A DNA stretch of 64,000 nt from an uncultured Lachnospiraceae bacterium (GCA_900550475.1 URSA01000003.1:186001-250000); one strand, 5' to 3'; shown: positions 40,868 to 49,993, numbered from the stretch's first letter. A program made the numbers and translations. The notes: a model not told the origin generated them from the letters alone.

Positions 40868-41969
40868 AATAGGTCTGGCTCATGGTCTCGAGAACATGGC
40901 GGGCGTAGGTTGTGAATGCCTGCCGGTCTCTCTTTAATTCGTCCGTCAGTTCAAAGAATAATTCCTTGCTTTTGTAGTCCCGCTTGAAGAAGGGGGTGAA
41001 GAGAAGCTCCCACTGCGGCAGATAGAGGGAGTGCTTCCGGGTGTAGCAGGTTGCCGCCGTTGCCTGCATTCGGTGCTCCTTGTCCACAAAGCTTGCCACG
41101 GATTTATGCAGGGCAACATCCTCGGTGGGCAGGTAGTAGTAGTCCTTGTAGTTGGCGTAGAAGTATTTTAACTCTTCCTCGTAAATCGGAACCCGCAGGC
41201 TTGCCTCGGTGCCTTCTCCCTTGAAATAACAGCCGTTTACCGAGGCTGACAGGGGAACGGGAAGAGCACTTGGGAGGGTCAGCGTCATGATGAGCTCCTG
41301 TCTGCGGTTTCCGGCGTAATCGGTGTAGTAGTTCGCCTGTACCTTTCTTGCCTTGATTTCCCCGTTGAAGATATCGTAATACGAAAGGATCGGCAAAATC
41401 TCCAGCATGCCGATCACATCCTCCCTGTTGTGGGTAAGCAGCGCATTCTTGGAGCGCGCAGAGGGTGATTTTACATAGTCGTGATAGATGCCGATCAGCT
41501 CACCACCGGAGAAGATATCTTCCCTGTCGATGCCGAGGTACTGTTCGATGGTTTTCTGCTTACAGTTGGGCAGGTGCAGGAAAAATTTGTACGGTGAAAT
41601 CCGGCGGTAGAGATCAATGCCCTCGAAGGTGCTGAAATCGTAGGGGAGTTCATATTGGGCGGCTTTCTGTGTCAGGTAGGGCAGATCAAAATTGTTGCCG
41701 TTGAAGTGAATGAGAAATTTCCGGCTTTCGGCAAACTCAAAAAATGCGGTCAGCACATCCTTTTCTTCCTCATATTTTTCCGCCATCCATTGGCGAACCT
41801 GAAAACAGCCGTCCTCGTAACAGGCGCAGCCGATCATGTAAAGGCTGGAATTTTTTGCCGTAAAGCCCGTGGTCTCGATATCAAGAAACAAAAGCCGGGA
41901 CAGGGGCGAAAGATTCTCAATGGGATAGGCGGGGGAAATCCCCGTAAGCCTTGTTGTTTCCGTATACAT
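40866..41969 (-). CDS. YprB-like 3'-5' exonuclease/RNase H-like domain protein
   Basis: A 367-residue protein. The N-terminal half is a DEDD-type RNase H-like fold (PF13482): LFLDIETTG (catalytic Asp/Glu), HFNGNNFDLPYL, and THNREDVIGM near the end of the domain. The second half has no recognised domain. The family includes B. subtilis YprB, usually considered a nuclease of unknown role. ATG 41969 follows GGAGGGAG on the - strand; an upstream in-frame ATG at 42158 would lie within rnfC. It is divergent from rnfC. Confidence 0.85.
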   Translation of the reverse strand: MYTETTRLTGISPAYPIENLSPLSRLLFLDIETTGFTAKNSSLYMIGCACYEDGCFQVRQWMAEKYEEEKDVLTAFFEFAESRKFLIHFNGNNFDLPYLTQKAAQYELPYDFSTFEGIDLYRRISPYKFFLHLPNCKQKTIEQYLGIDREDIFSGGELIGIYHDYVKSPSARSKNALLTHNREDVIGMLEILPILSYYDIFNGEIKARKVQANYYTDYAGNRRQELIMTLTLPSALPVPLSASVNGCYFKGEGTEASLRVPIYEEELKYFYANYKDYYYLPTEDVALHKSVASFVDKEHRMQATAATCYTRKHSLYLPQWELLFTPFFKRDYKSKELFFELTDELKRDRQAFTTYARHVLETMSQTY

Positions 41970-42125
41970 AGTAAACTCCCTCCGGTGCGGATTGATAGGA
42001 TAATGATAGCATATTTTTTGGTCTTTCCATAGCATAATTTTTACTTTTCGGTGGTATTTTTTGATAAAAAATAGTATATTAGAGAATATAGTAAAGTTTT
42101 GTCGAAAGAGGACAGGAGGAAGAAA

Positions 42126-43442
42126 ATGGCGACATTGACATTCAGGGGAGGAATCCATCCCTATGATGGCAAAGATCTGACAAAGGACAAGCCCATCAGG
42201 AAGGTTCTGCCAAAGGGAGATCTGGTATATCCGTTGTCACAGCATATCGGAGCGCCGGCGACACCGATCGTCAAGAAGGGAGACAGGGTGCTGACAGGTC
42301 AGAAGATCGCGGAAGCATCTGCTTTTGTCAGCGCGCCCATCCATGCCACCGTATCGGGTATTGTCAAGGCGATAGAGCCGCGGCGTATTGTGACGGGAGA
42401 CAGCGTTATGAGTATCGTGGTGGAGAACGACGGGCTCTACGAGGAGGTAGAGTATATGCCGCCGCTTGACCCGGAGAGCGCGTCCAGGGAGGAGATCATT
42501 GAGCGGATCAAGGAAGCCGGGATCGTAGGAATGGGCGGCGCGGGCTTCCCCACCTTTATCAAGCTTTCACCGAAGGATCCGCAGAAGATTGATTACGTGA
42601 TCGTAAACTGTGCGGAGTGCGAGCCATATCTGACATCCGACTACCGGAGAATTTTGGAGGAGCCGGAGAAGCTGATCGCCGGTCTGAAGGTTTCCCTCAG
42701 CCTGTTTCCCAATGCACAGGGCATCATGGCGGTGGAGGACAATAAAAAGGACTGCATCGAGCTTTTGAAAAAACTGACCAAGGATGAGAAGAGAATCAGC
42801 GTAAAGGCGTTGAAGACCAAATATCCGCAGGGCGCGGAGCGCCAGATTATTTTTGCCACAACGGGCAGAACCATAAATTCATCCATGCTTCCTGCCGATG
42901 CGGGCTGTGTGGTGAACAACACGGATACCGTGGTGGCGATCTATCATGCAGTGTGGGAAGGAAAGCCCCTGATGGAGCGTATCGTTACCGTGACGGGCGA
43001 CGCCATAAGACATCCCCGCAATTTCAAGGTGCGGATCGGTACAAATTACCATGAGCTGATCGAGGAGGCGGGCGGTTTCAAGGTACAGCCCGAAAAGATC
43101 ATTTCCGGCGGTCCCATGATGGGATTCGGAGTTTTTGATCTGGATCTGCCCACGACCAAAACGGCGTCGGCACTGCTGGCATTGTCCCATGATGATGTTT
43201 CTTCCATGGAGCCTACCGCATGCATCCGGTGCGGCAGATGTGTGGAGGCTTGTCCGGGGCGTATACTGCCGAACAAGCTGATGACGGCTGCGGTTCATGG
43301 GGATGAGGAGACCTTTGTGAAACTGAACGGAATGGAGTGCTGTGAGTGCGGCTGCTGCAGCTATGTCTGCCCGGCAAAGCAGCCCCTGACACAGACCATC
43401 AAATCCATGCGAAAAATGCAGCTTGCAAAGAAGAAAAAGTAG
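42126..43442 (+). CDS. rnfC: Rnf complex subunit C
   Basis: RnfC is the cytosolic NADH-dehydrogenase subunit of the Rnf complex with FMN and [4Fe-4S] clusters. Family signatures are GGIHPYDGKDLTK at the start, GMGGAGFPTFIK (about 142-153), NCAECEPYLTSDY, ADAGCVVNN, and two CxxCxxCxxxCP clusters (CIRCGRCVEACP and CCECGCCSYVCP) near the C-terminus. The length of 438 residues is typical. ATG 42126 follows AGGAGG. It opens a six-gene operon, rnfCDGEAB, in the usual Clostridia order. Confidence 0.97.
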   Translation: MATLTFRGGIHPYDGKDLTKDKPIRKVLPKGDLVYPLSQHIGAPATPIVKKGDRVLTGQKIAEASAFVSAPIHATVSGIVKAIEPRRIVTGDSVMSIVVENDGLYEEVEYMPPLDPESASREEIIERIKEAGIVGMGGAGFPTFIKLSPKDPQKIDYVIVNCAECEPYLTSDYRRILEEPEKLIAGLKVSLSLFPNAQGIMAVEDNKKDCIELLKKLTKDEKRISVKALKTKYPQGAERQIIFATTGRTINSSMLPADAGCVVNNTDTVVAIYHAVWEGKPLMERIVTVTGDAIRHPRNFKVRIGTNYHELIEEAGGFKVQPEKIISGGPMMGFGVFDLDLPTTKTASALLALSHDDVSSMEPTACIRCGRCVEACPGRILPNKLMTAAVHGDEETFVKLNGMECCECGCCSYVCPAKQPLTQTIKSMRKMQLAKKKK

Positions 43443-43453
43443 GAGGGACGGAT

Positions 43454-44389
43454 ATGTCCGATTTATTTAAAGTATCATCCAATCCGCATGTGAGATCCAA
43501 GGTCAGCACAAACGGCATCATGTTTGCGGTGATCATTGCGCTGCTTCCCGCTACCGGATTCGGAATCTATAATTTTGGCATACGGGCGCTGGCGGTCATT
43601 CTCGTAACGGTTGCGGCCTGCGTTCTGACGGAATTTTTGTTTGGACTCTATAAGAAAAAACAGACCATAGGCGACCTCTCGGCGGTGGTGACCGGCCTGC
43701 TGCTGGCGCTGAATCTGCCGGTGGGCATTCCGCTCTGGACGGCGGCTCTGGGCGGTGTGTTTGCCATTCTGGTGGTGAAATGCCTGTTTGGAGGTCTCGG
43801 TCAGAACTTTATGAACCCCGCTCTGGGAGCCAGATGCTTTCTGTTAATCTCTTTCCCGGCACTCATGACAAACTTCAACTGTGATGCGTACACGGGCGCA
43901 ACGCCCCTCGCGGCGCTGAAGGCGGGCGAAGAGATCGACATTATGAACATGATCATAGGAAAGACCGCGGGAACCATCGGTGAGACCAGCGTCATTGCGA
44001 TTCTGATCGGTGCCTGCTTTCTGCTTCTGATCGGTGTGATCGATCTGCGGGTTCCGGGGAGCTATCTGGTAACGTTCTGCCTGTTCCTCCTTCTGTTCGG
44101 CGGGCACGGAGCGGATCCGGCTTACCTTGCCGCACAGCTTTCGGGCGGCGGTCTTATGCTGGGTGCGTTCTTCATGGCGACGGACTATGTGACGAGACCC
44201 GTCACCGTGAAGGGACAGTATCTGTACGGAATTTTTCTGGGAATCCTGACCGGCATTTTCAGAGTGTTCGGGGCAAGCACCGAGGGCGTTTCCTATGCGA
44301 TCATCTTGGGCAACCTTCTGGTTCCGCTGATTGAGCGGGCGACGGTTCCCATCGCGTTCGGAAAGGGAGGTGGCAGACATGAAGCGTAG
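43454..44389 (+). CDS. rnfD: Rnf complex subunit D
   Basis: A membrane subunit of 311 residues with about nine helices. The NQR2/RnfD/RnfE signature GLGQNFMNPALGARCFL is present, and the covalent FMN site TGATPL (Thr in the TGAT motif, about residues 143-148). The C-terminal stretch IFRVFGASTEGVSYAIILGN is typical. Start ATG 43454 follows AGGAGGGAC. It ends within the start of rnfG (overlap 11 nt). Confidence 0.96.
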   Translation: MSDLFKVSSNPHVRSKVSTNGIMFAVIIALLPATGFGIYNFGIRALAVILVTVAACVLTEFLFGLYKKKQTIGDLSAVVTGLLLALNLPVGIPLWTAALGGVFAILVVKCLFGGLGQNFMNPALGARCFLLISFPALMTNFNCDAYTGATPLAALKAGEEIDIMNMIIGKTAGTIGETSVIAILIGACFLLLIGVIDLRVPGSYLVTFCLFLLLFGGHGADPAYLAAQLSGGGLMLGAFFMATDYVTRPVTVKGQYLYGIFLGILTGIFRVFGASTEGVSYAIILGNLLVPLIERATVPIAFGKGGGRHEA

Positions 44390-44993
44390 CGGCAATTTTG
44401 GCAAAATGATAAAGGAAGCAGGGATTCTGTTTGCCATCACCCTGATTGCCGGCCTGATTCTGGGCTTTGTCAATCAGTTGACGGCGGATCCCATCGCAAA
44501 ACAGCAGGAGCTGAAAATCCAGAAGGCATGTGCGGCGGTGTTTGCACAGGCAGCCTCCTTTGAAGAGAGAGCCGAAGACGCCTCCGGGGCAGCTTATCAG
44601 GCGGCAGCCGGAGTGCGGTTCGGAAAGGTTTATACCGCGCTTGCACAGGACGGTTCCGTCATGGGCTATGTGATCGGTGTCACCTCCACGGAGGGCTACG
44701 GCGGCGATATTGAGATTATGATGGGTGTCACAGCGGAAGGGCATCTGAACGGAATCTCAATTCTGAGCATTTCCGAGACCCCCGGTCTGGGCATGCAGGC
44801 AGGGGAGGTTCTGGTTCCCCAGTTTACGGATAAAGAGGTAAAGACTTTCCAGTATACCAAGAGCGGAGCAAAGGCGGACAATGAGATTGATGCGATCAGC
44901 GGAGCCACCATTACCACCAAGGCGGTTACGGGCGCTGTAAACGAGGGTCTGGATTACTTTCGAGAGGTATTGCAGAACGGAGGGGTACAATGA
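44379..44993 (+). CDS. rnfG: Rnf complex subunit G
   Basis: A 204-residue protein with one N-terminal membrane helix (AGILFAITLIAGLILGFV) and an extracytoplasmic FMN-binding domain. The covalent flavin site is SGATITT (about 177-183), with the Thr carrying FMN. SISETPGLGM is also family-typical. It overlaps rnfD by 11 nt, and its stop overlaps the ATG of rnfE, so translation is chained. Confidence 0.95.
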   Translation: MKRSGNFGKMIKEAGILFAITLIAGLILGFVNQLTADPIAKQQELKIQKACAAVFAQAASFEERAEDASGAAYQAAAGVRFGKVYTALAQDGSVMGYVIGVTSTEGYGGDIEIMMGVTAEGHLNGISILSISETPGLGMQAGEVLVPQFTDKEVKTFQYTKSGAKADNEIDAISGATITTKAVTGAVNEGLDYFREVLQNGGVQ

Positions 44994-45808
44994 GAGAGAA
45001 CAATGCAGCAGAAAGACTCTATAACGGTATTGTAAAGGAAAATCCCACGTTTGTGCTGATGCTTGGCATGTGTCCCACGCTTGCGGTCACCACATCTGCC
45101 ATGAACGGTCTGGGCATGGGCCTGACCACGGCGGTGGTTCTGGCGCTGAGTAACCTGATTATTTCCCTGATGAGGAAAATCATTCCCGACAGCGTCCGGA
45201 TTCCGGCATTCATCGTGATCATTGCTTCTTTCGTGACGGTGGTGCAGCTTTTGCTGGAGGCATATCTGCCGTCCTTAAACGAGGCGCTGGGTGTTTACAT
45301 TCCGCTGATCGTGGTAAACTGTATCATTCTGGGTCGTGCGGAGGCGTACGCTTACTCCCACGGGCCGGTGGCGTCCCTGTTTGACGGAATCGGCATGGGC
45401 CTCGGATTCTCCGTTTCCCTGACCTGCATCGGTGCGGTGAGGGAGCTTCTGGGCGCAGGGGAAATCTTCGGATACCCGCTGTTAAAGAATTGCAGCTTTT
45501 TTACTCCTATCGGCATTTTCGTTCTGGCTCCAGGCGCGTTCTTTGTGCTTGCAACATTGTCTGCACTGCAGAATTACGTCAAGAGAAAGGGCGAGGAGAA
45601 GGGCAGGGATATGAGCAGATTCGGCTCCGGCTGCGGACATGACTGTCTCAGCTGCATGGAGAAGGACAACTGCCATAAGAACGGGCAGGAGGATGCCTCA
45701 CAGGAGGTTGCGGAGGATACACAGAGCTGCCAGCAGGAACAGGCAGAGACCGTTGAAATAGTGGCGGCGCAGGTGGAGATTGTAGATTTGGACGAGGAGG
45801 AAAACTAA
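44990..45808 (+). CDS. rnfE: Rnf complex subunit E with cysteine-rich C-terminal extension
   Basis: The first 200 residues are a normal RnfE: NPTFVLMLGMCPTLAVT, then the conserved NCIILGRAEAYAY and GLGFSVSLT. About six membrane helices carry two half-sites of the intramembrane [2Fe-2S] cluster shared with RnfA. After residue 200 a cytosolic tail of about 70 residues follows: CGHDCLSCMEKDNC (Cys215, 219, 222, 228), one more Cys at 247, and an acidic end. Typical RnfE proteins end near 200-230 residues. The four-Cys arrangement could hold an iron-sulfur cluster or zinc. Confidence 0.95.
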   Translation: MRENNAAERLYNGIVKENPTFVLMLGMCPTLAVTTSAMNGLGMGLTTAVVLALSNLIISLMRKIIPDSVRIPAFIVIIASFVTVVQLLLEAYLPSLNEALGVYIPLIVVNCIILGRAEAYAYSHGPVASLFDGIGMGLGFSVSLTCIGAVRELLGAGEIFGYPLLKNCSFFTPIGIFVLAPGAFFVLATLSALQNYVKRKGEEKGRDMSRFGSGCGHDCLSCMEKDNCHKNGQEDASQEVAEDTQSCQQEQAETVEIVAAQVEIVDLDEEEN

Positions 45809-46393
45809 ATGGAAACAGTAAAAAATCTTCTGATTATCCTGATCAGTTCCTCGCTGGTCAGCAATGTTGTTTTAAGTCAGTTTTTAGGGCTTTGTCCCTT
45901 CCTCGGCGTATCCAAAAAGATCAAGACGGCCGCCGGAATGGGAAGCGCAATCATATTTGTCATCACACTTTCCAGCACCATTGCGGGTGTGATCTATCAG
46001 TATCTGCTGGTGCGGTTCCATCTGGAATATTTACAGACCATCGTCTTTATTCTGGTTATCGCAGCGCTGGTGCAGTTTGTGGAAATGTTCCTGAAAAAGA
46101 ATATGAAGTCGCTGTATAAGGCGTTGGGTGTATACCTTCCGCTCATCACCACGAACTGCGCGGTTCTGGGTGTGGCGATCACCAACGTACAGAAGGAGTA
46201 CGGAATTCTTGCGGGGACTGTGAACGGTTTTGCCACGGCGCTCGGTTTTATGATCTCCATCGTGATCCTTGCGGGACTGCGCGAGAGAATGGAACACAAT
46301 GATGTTCCCCAATCCTTTCAGGGAATGCCGCATGTACTGCTGACGGCAGGACTGATGGCGATTGCGTTTTGCGGATTTTCGGGTCTTTTGTAG
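45809..46393 (+). CDS. rnfA: Rnf complex subunit A
   Basis: A 194-residue membrane subunit of six helices. It shows NVVLSQFLGLCPFLGVS near the N-terminus and LITTNCAVLGVAI in the middle, which contains the Cys residues of the intramembrane [2Fe-2S] cluster shared with RnfE. It begins immediately after the rnfE stop codon. Confidence 0.97.
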   Translation: METVKNLLIILISSSLVSNVVLSQFLGLCPFLGVSKKIKTAAGMGSAIIFVITLSSTIAGVIYQYLLVRFHLEYLQTIVFILVIAALVQFVEMFLKKNMKSLYKALGVYLPLITTNCAVLGVAITNVQKEYGILAGTVNGFATALGFMISIVILAGLRERMEHNDVPQSFQGMPHVLLTAGLMAIAFCGFSGLL

Positions 46394-46440
46394 GGAGAGA
46401 AAATGCGTGATCGGAAACGATTGCGGAATGGAGGATGAGT

Positions 46441-47232
46441 ATGGATGCAATGGGCATTGTAAGTGCGGCAGTTCTGATCGGCGGAGTCGGCATCTTCGTG
46501 GGACTGTTTTTGGGAATTGCAGGCATTGTGTTTAAAGTGACGGTAAATGAAAAAGAGGAGGCCGTTCTGGCAGCACTGCCTGGAAATAACTGCGGCGGCT
46601 GCGGATACCCCGGCTGCTCCGGACTGGCAGCGGCAATCGCAAAGGGAGAGGCGGAGGTGAACGCCTGCCCGGTAGGCGGCGAGCCGGTCGGCAGACAGAT
46701 TGCGGAGATCATGGGCGTGGAGAGCAAAAAGACCGTGCGCATGGCGGCGTATGTGCATTGTAAGGGCGACTGTGAAAAGACACACCCGGACTATGAATAC
46801 ACCGGCATTGAGGACTGCCGTATGCTCAGCTTTGTGCCGAACGGCGGGCCCAAATCCTGTAATTACGGGTGTCTGGGCTTCGGAACCTGTGCCAAGGTAT
46901 GTCCCTTCCACGCGATTCATGTGGAGAATGGAATCGCCACAGTGGACAGGGAGATCTGTAAGGCGTGCGGAAAATGTATTGCGGTATGTCCCAAGCATTT
47001 GATCTCGATGGAGCCCTATGAGGCAAAGCACGTTGTGGCGTGCAGCTCCGCGGACAAGGGGCCCGTGACCATGAAGGCATGCAGCACAGGCTGTATCGGC
47101 TGCGGAATCTGCGTGAAGAACTGTCCGTCCGGCGCGGTGAGCGTGACGGATTTCCACGCCGTTATCGATCAGGAGAAATGTACCGGATGCGGCATCTGTG
47201 CAGAAAAGTGTCCCAAGCATATTATCCTGTAA
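46441..47232 (+). CDS. rnfB: Rnf complex subunit B (ferredoxin-type)
   Basis: RnfB accepts electrons from reduced ferredoxin and passes them to the membrane subunits. One N-terminal membrane helix is followed by a four-Cys domain (NCGGCGYPGCSG, Cys51, 54, 59 and 76) and then several ferredoxin-like clusters: CNYGCLGFGTCAKVCP, CKACGKCIAVCP, CSTGCIGCGICVKNCP and CTGCGICAEKCP. The 263-residue length is close to the family norm. ATG 46441 is preferred to ATG 46435 because GGAGG is six bases upstream. Confidence 0.97.
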   Translation: MDAMGIVSAAVLIGGVGIFVGLFLGIAGIVFKVTVNEKEEAVLAALPGNNCGGCGYPGCSGLAAAIAKGEAEVNACPVGGEPVGRQIAEIMGVESKKTVRMAAYVHCKGDCEKTHPDYEYTGIEDCRMLSFVPNGGPKSCNYGCLGFGTCAKVCPFHAIHVENGIATVDREICKACGKCIAVCPKHLISMEPYEAKHVVACSSADKGPVTMKACSTGCIGCGICVKNCPSGAVSVTDFHAVIDQEKCTGCGICAEKCPKHIIL

Positions 47233-47258
47233 AGTAGAACAGAAAGGCATGGTATTGT

Positions 47259-48347
47259 ATGAAGCTGCCCGAGGAATTTGACGAACAGCCCGGAATGAGT
47301 GCGGGAATCGTGAAGATGATCATAGGAGTTACCCTGTTTATAGCAGCCATCCTTGTGCTGATTCTGGTGCTGAACGGAAAGAAGAACGGAAACGGGAACA
47401 GCGCAGGGCAGGGCGGGAATGATCAGGCGGCACAGGGAGGAACGGAAGAGAGCACGGAGGAAACCTTTACGCCGGGCACGCTCACGCCGGATGATTTCGA
47501 TTTCTGGGACATGTATCCTGAGGAGACGACGGAGCCTGCCGCCGACGACAATACAAAGAAGGAAGAGGAGAAACCGGATCCGGCTACGGACGGCAAGCAC
47601 ACGCTGGTGACCACCTCGGACGGCAAGGAGGAATGGGTGCTGATCAGCCCCTATCTGCCCAAGCATGAGTATGATTTCACGAAGCTCGTCTGCCAGTCGG
47701 AGCTGATGCGCTATTATGTGGACGGCAAGCAGGTTGCCTTTGTGGGCGCGGACATTTCCAAATATCAGGATTATGTGGATTTTGTCAGGCTGAAAAAAGC
47801 GGGCGTGGAATTTGTGATGCTAAGGGTCGGAGCGAGAGGCTACGGGACAGGGCAGCTTCTGATAGATGAGTATTTCACGGACAACATCAAGCGGGCAACG
47901 GACGCGGGGCTTGAGATAGGGCTTTATTTCTTCTCACAGGCGATCTCCACGGACGAGGCGGTGGAGGAGGCAAATCTGGTACTGTCCAATATCGGGGACT
48001 ACGCGGTGACATACCCCATTGCCATAGACATGGAGCAGATCAAGAACGATACCTCCCGCATTGATAATCTGAGCCGTGAGGACAAGACAAAGATCACGAA
48101 GAGCTTTCTGGAGACCATTGAGAAGGCGGGATACAAGGCAATGGTTTACGGAAACAAGGAGTGGCTTTTAAAAAAGATCGATCTGTCCAAGCTGACGGAA
48201 TATGACATCTGGCTGTCCCAGCCGGGAGATCTTCCGGATTACCCGTACAAATTTACCATGTGGCAGTATTCCACAACGGCAAATATCGACGGGATTGCGG
48301 GATATGCAAATTTGAATATCAGTTTTATTGACTACTCGGAAAAGTGA
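47259..48347 (+). CDS. GH25 family lysozyme (muramidase), membrane-anchored
   Basis: A 362-residue protein with a cytosolic N-terminus, a single signal-anchor helix (about 16-39), a Gly/Asn/Thr/Glu-rich spacer and a GH25 domain from about 160 to the end. Catalytic acids are the Asp in GADISKYQ and Asp-x-Glu in AIDMEQ; WQYSTT and IDGIAG near the end are family motifs. It cleaves the beta-1,4 bond between MurNAc and GlcNAc of peptidoglycan. It lies 26 bp after rnfB without a terminator, and its 3' end overlaps the convergent gene by 23 nt. Confidence 0.9.
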   Translation: MKLPEEFDEQPGMSAGIVKMIIGVTLFIAAILVLILVLNGKKNGNGNSAGQGGNDQAAQGGTEESTEETFTPGTLTPDDFDFWDMYPEETTEPAADDNTKKEEEKPDPATDGKHTLVTTSDGKEEWVLISPYLPKHEYDFTKLVCQSELMRYYVDGKQVAFVGADISKYQDYVDFVRLKKAGVEFVMLRVGARGYGTGQLLIDEYFTDNIKRATDAGLEIGLYFFSQAISTDEAVEEANLVLSNIGDYAVTYPIAIDMEQIKNDTSRIDNLSREDKTKITKSFLETIEKAGYKAMVYGNKEWLLKKIDLSKLTEYDIWLSQPGDLPDYPYKFTMWQYSTTANIDGIAGYANLNISFIDYSEK

Positions 48348-49128
48348 GTTTTTCTATTTTCCCGGAGATCGGCAGGCGTGTATAGATATCGGCATACGTT
48401 CCTGCCGATATTTGTTCCAGATAGTTCGGCGTGAAATTTTTTTTGCAGCCGTTCCGGCGCAGAATGTCGATTGCCTTGTTGTAGGCGATGGCAGCCTCCG
48501 TCATGTCGGAATAGATTCCGATCACATAGTTTCCGTTAATGTGGATGCGGGCAAGGTAGCCTGAGGCAGAGCCGCCGGACAGGGGAATGACGCCGTTGTA
48601 CTGGTTTAAGATCTCCAGATTCTCACGACGGTAATCCAACGGATCCCCGTTCCGGAAACGGTAATCCCTGCCGCAGACGGCGTAGTTTTTGATGCCGTAG
48701 CGGTTGACGATGTTCACCTGCATGCCGAAATCCGCCACAAAATAGTGATTGCCCCGCTTCATGATCTTATGGGAGGCATAGTAGAAGAGATCGTCCGCGT
48801 CGAATTTCAACACATGATCGGGGGAGTAGTAGTAATAAAAAAAGTGGGGGCGTACATAGATCGGCGTGGGGAAATAGACACCGTTGTCCCGGAAGTTAAG
48901 GAGAACCACCCATTTTTCAAAGAAAAGCGCGCTGTCTGCGCGGTAGTCGGAAAGGCTGCTCTGCGGGGTATCCAGAAGCCCGCGGGCGCAGAGGTAGGCA
49001 GCATGCGCCGCCTCCGAAGCGGAAAAGCTCCCGAGACTGATATGTTTTCTGCGATAGGTGATGGAAGAACGGTAATAGCGGGTACCGTTCTTTTTTGTTG
49101 CCGGGAAAACGCCGTCTAAATTCTGCAT
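48325..49128 (-). CDS. AP2-type DNA-binding protein with degenerate HNH motif
   Basis: A 267-residue protein with two AP2/ERF-like segments: residues about 14-48 (ITYRRKHISLGSFSASEAAHAAY) and about 189-222 (YLARIHINGNYVIGIYSDMTEAAIAYNKA). Just before the second lies DYRFRNGDPLDYRRENLEIL, the same layout as the end of HNH_3 domains (DHINGDPLDNRRENLRI) in HNH-AP2 homing endonucleases; the catalytic His is changed to Tyr. It probably descends from a selfish HNH-AP2 endonuclease that lost cutting activity but kept DNA binding. Start ATG 49128 on the - strand follows AGGTGA. Confidence 0.7.
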   Translation of the reverse strand: MQNLDGVFPATKKNGTRYYRSSITYRRKHISLGSFSASEAAHAAYLCARGLLDTPQSSLSDYRADSALFFEKWVVLLNFRDNGVYFPTPIYVRPHFFYYYYSPDHVLKFDADDLFYYASHKIMKRGNHYFVADFGMQVNIVNRYGIKNYAVCGRDYRFRNGDPLDYRRENLEILNQYNGVIPLSGGSASGYLARIHINGNYVIGIYSDMTEAAIAYNKAIDILRRNGCKKNFTPNYLEQISAGTYADIYTRLPISGKIEKLTFPSSQ

Positions 49129-49257
49129 CAGTTTTCACCTCTGAGTAGATTATAAGAAAAATTATAGCAGATTTTCTTGTAAATGTATATTTCAGATATA
49201 TTTTTAGGACTTGCTGTATAAAATATAGTATGCGGAAAATCAGGATAAAGGAGCAGG

Positions 49258-49881
49258 ATGATGTATAAGAGATATATGGCGATACTTTTGTTGATCAATC
49301 TGATCGTGGTGGCGGCGCTGTTCAATGTCACCGGACTGCGCATCAACCATATTATGTCGACCCCGGCATTCAGGCTTATGATCAGGGATGCCCTGATGCC
49401 GGAGGAGCAGACAAGCCATGGAAGCCTGACCCAGGCGGTTACTTCCAATCAGCGCGTAATTGATGTTGCGGTTATGGAAAAGGAATGGAAATACGAGATT
49501 TCAGAGGAGGATTATCAGGTTCTTCTGCGGATTGTGGAGGCGGAGGCAGGAGGGGAGGACACGGAAGGGAAAATGCTGGTGGCGGGCGTGGTGCTGAACC
49601 GTGTGGCAAGCGAGGATTTCCCGGACAGCGTGAAGGAGGTCGTGTTCCAGAGATCCAACGGGACGGCGCAGTTTTCCCCGGTTTACAGCGGCAGATATGA
49701 CCGGGTGCGGATCAGCGAGGACACCGTTGAGGCGGTGGAGCGGGTCCTGTGCGGCGAGGATCTGACGGAGGGGGCGCTGTATTTCGCGGCTCGCAAATAT
49801 GCGGATTCTACCAAAATGCGCTGGTTTGACGAGCATCTGACCTACCTCTTTACCCACGGCGGACATGAATTTTTTTATTGA
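49258..49881 (+). CDS. Cell wall hydrolase, SleB/CwlJ catalytic domain type
   Basis: A 207-residue protein with an N-terminal membrane anchor (about 7-27) and a Hydrolase_2/SleB domain from about 80. The hallmark RIVEAEAGGEDTEGKMLVAGVVLNRV contains the catalytic Glu (VEAEAxGE). Families of this type hydrolyse peptidoglycan, including spore cortex. There are two possible ATGs, 49258 and 49261, after AAGGAG; the second has the better spacing. It is divergent from the HNH-AP2 gene and precedes thrC. Confidence 0.88.
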   Translation: MMYKRYMAILLLINLIVVAALFNVTGLRINHIMSTPAFRLMIRDALMPEEQTSHGSLTQAVTSNQRVIDVAVMEKEWKYEISEEDYQVLLRIVEAEAGGEDTEGKMLVAGVVLNRVASEDFPDSVKEVVFQRSNGTAQFSPVYSGRYDRVRISEDTVEAVERVLCGEDLTEGALYFAARKYADSTKMRWFDEHLTYLFTHGGHEFFY

Positions 49882-49892
49882 CGATCTGGAAG

Positions 49893-49921
49893 TTGCCAAA
49901 AAAAAACTGATATGATATACT
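49893..49921 (+). promoter_or_regulatory. Promoter of thrC
   Basis: TTGCCA (49893-49898), 17 bp, TATACT (49916-49921), with TGA before the -10 as an extended -10. Confidence 0.75.
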
Positions 49922-49993
49922 GAAAAAAATTGTCGGACAGACAAGAAATGTATGAAAACAGGTGCGGCAGCGGAAGCACGGATAGGAGTTACC

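Noticed and set aside
42060..42095. Promoter of rnfC from TTGATA and TATATT/TATAGT boxes
   Set aside because: The spacings between the boxes are 8 or 20 bp; no combination near 17 bp was found, so it was not listed.
48325..49128. Active homing endonuclease or part of a mobile element
   Set aside because: The HNH catalytic His is missing, there are no flanking repeats or intron, and neighbouring genes look intact.
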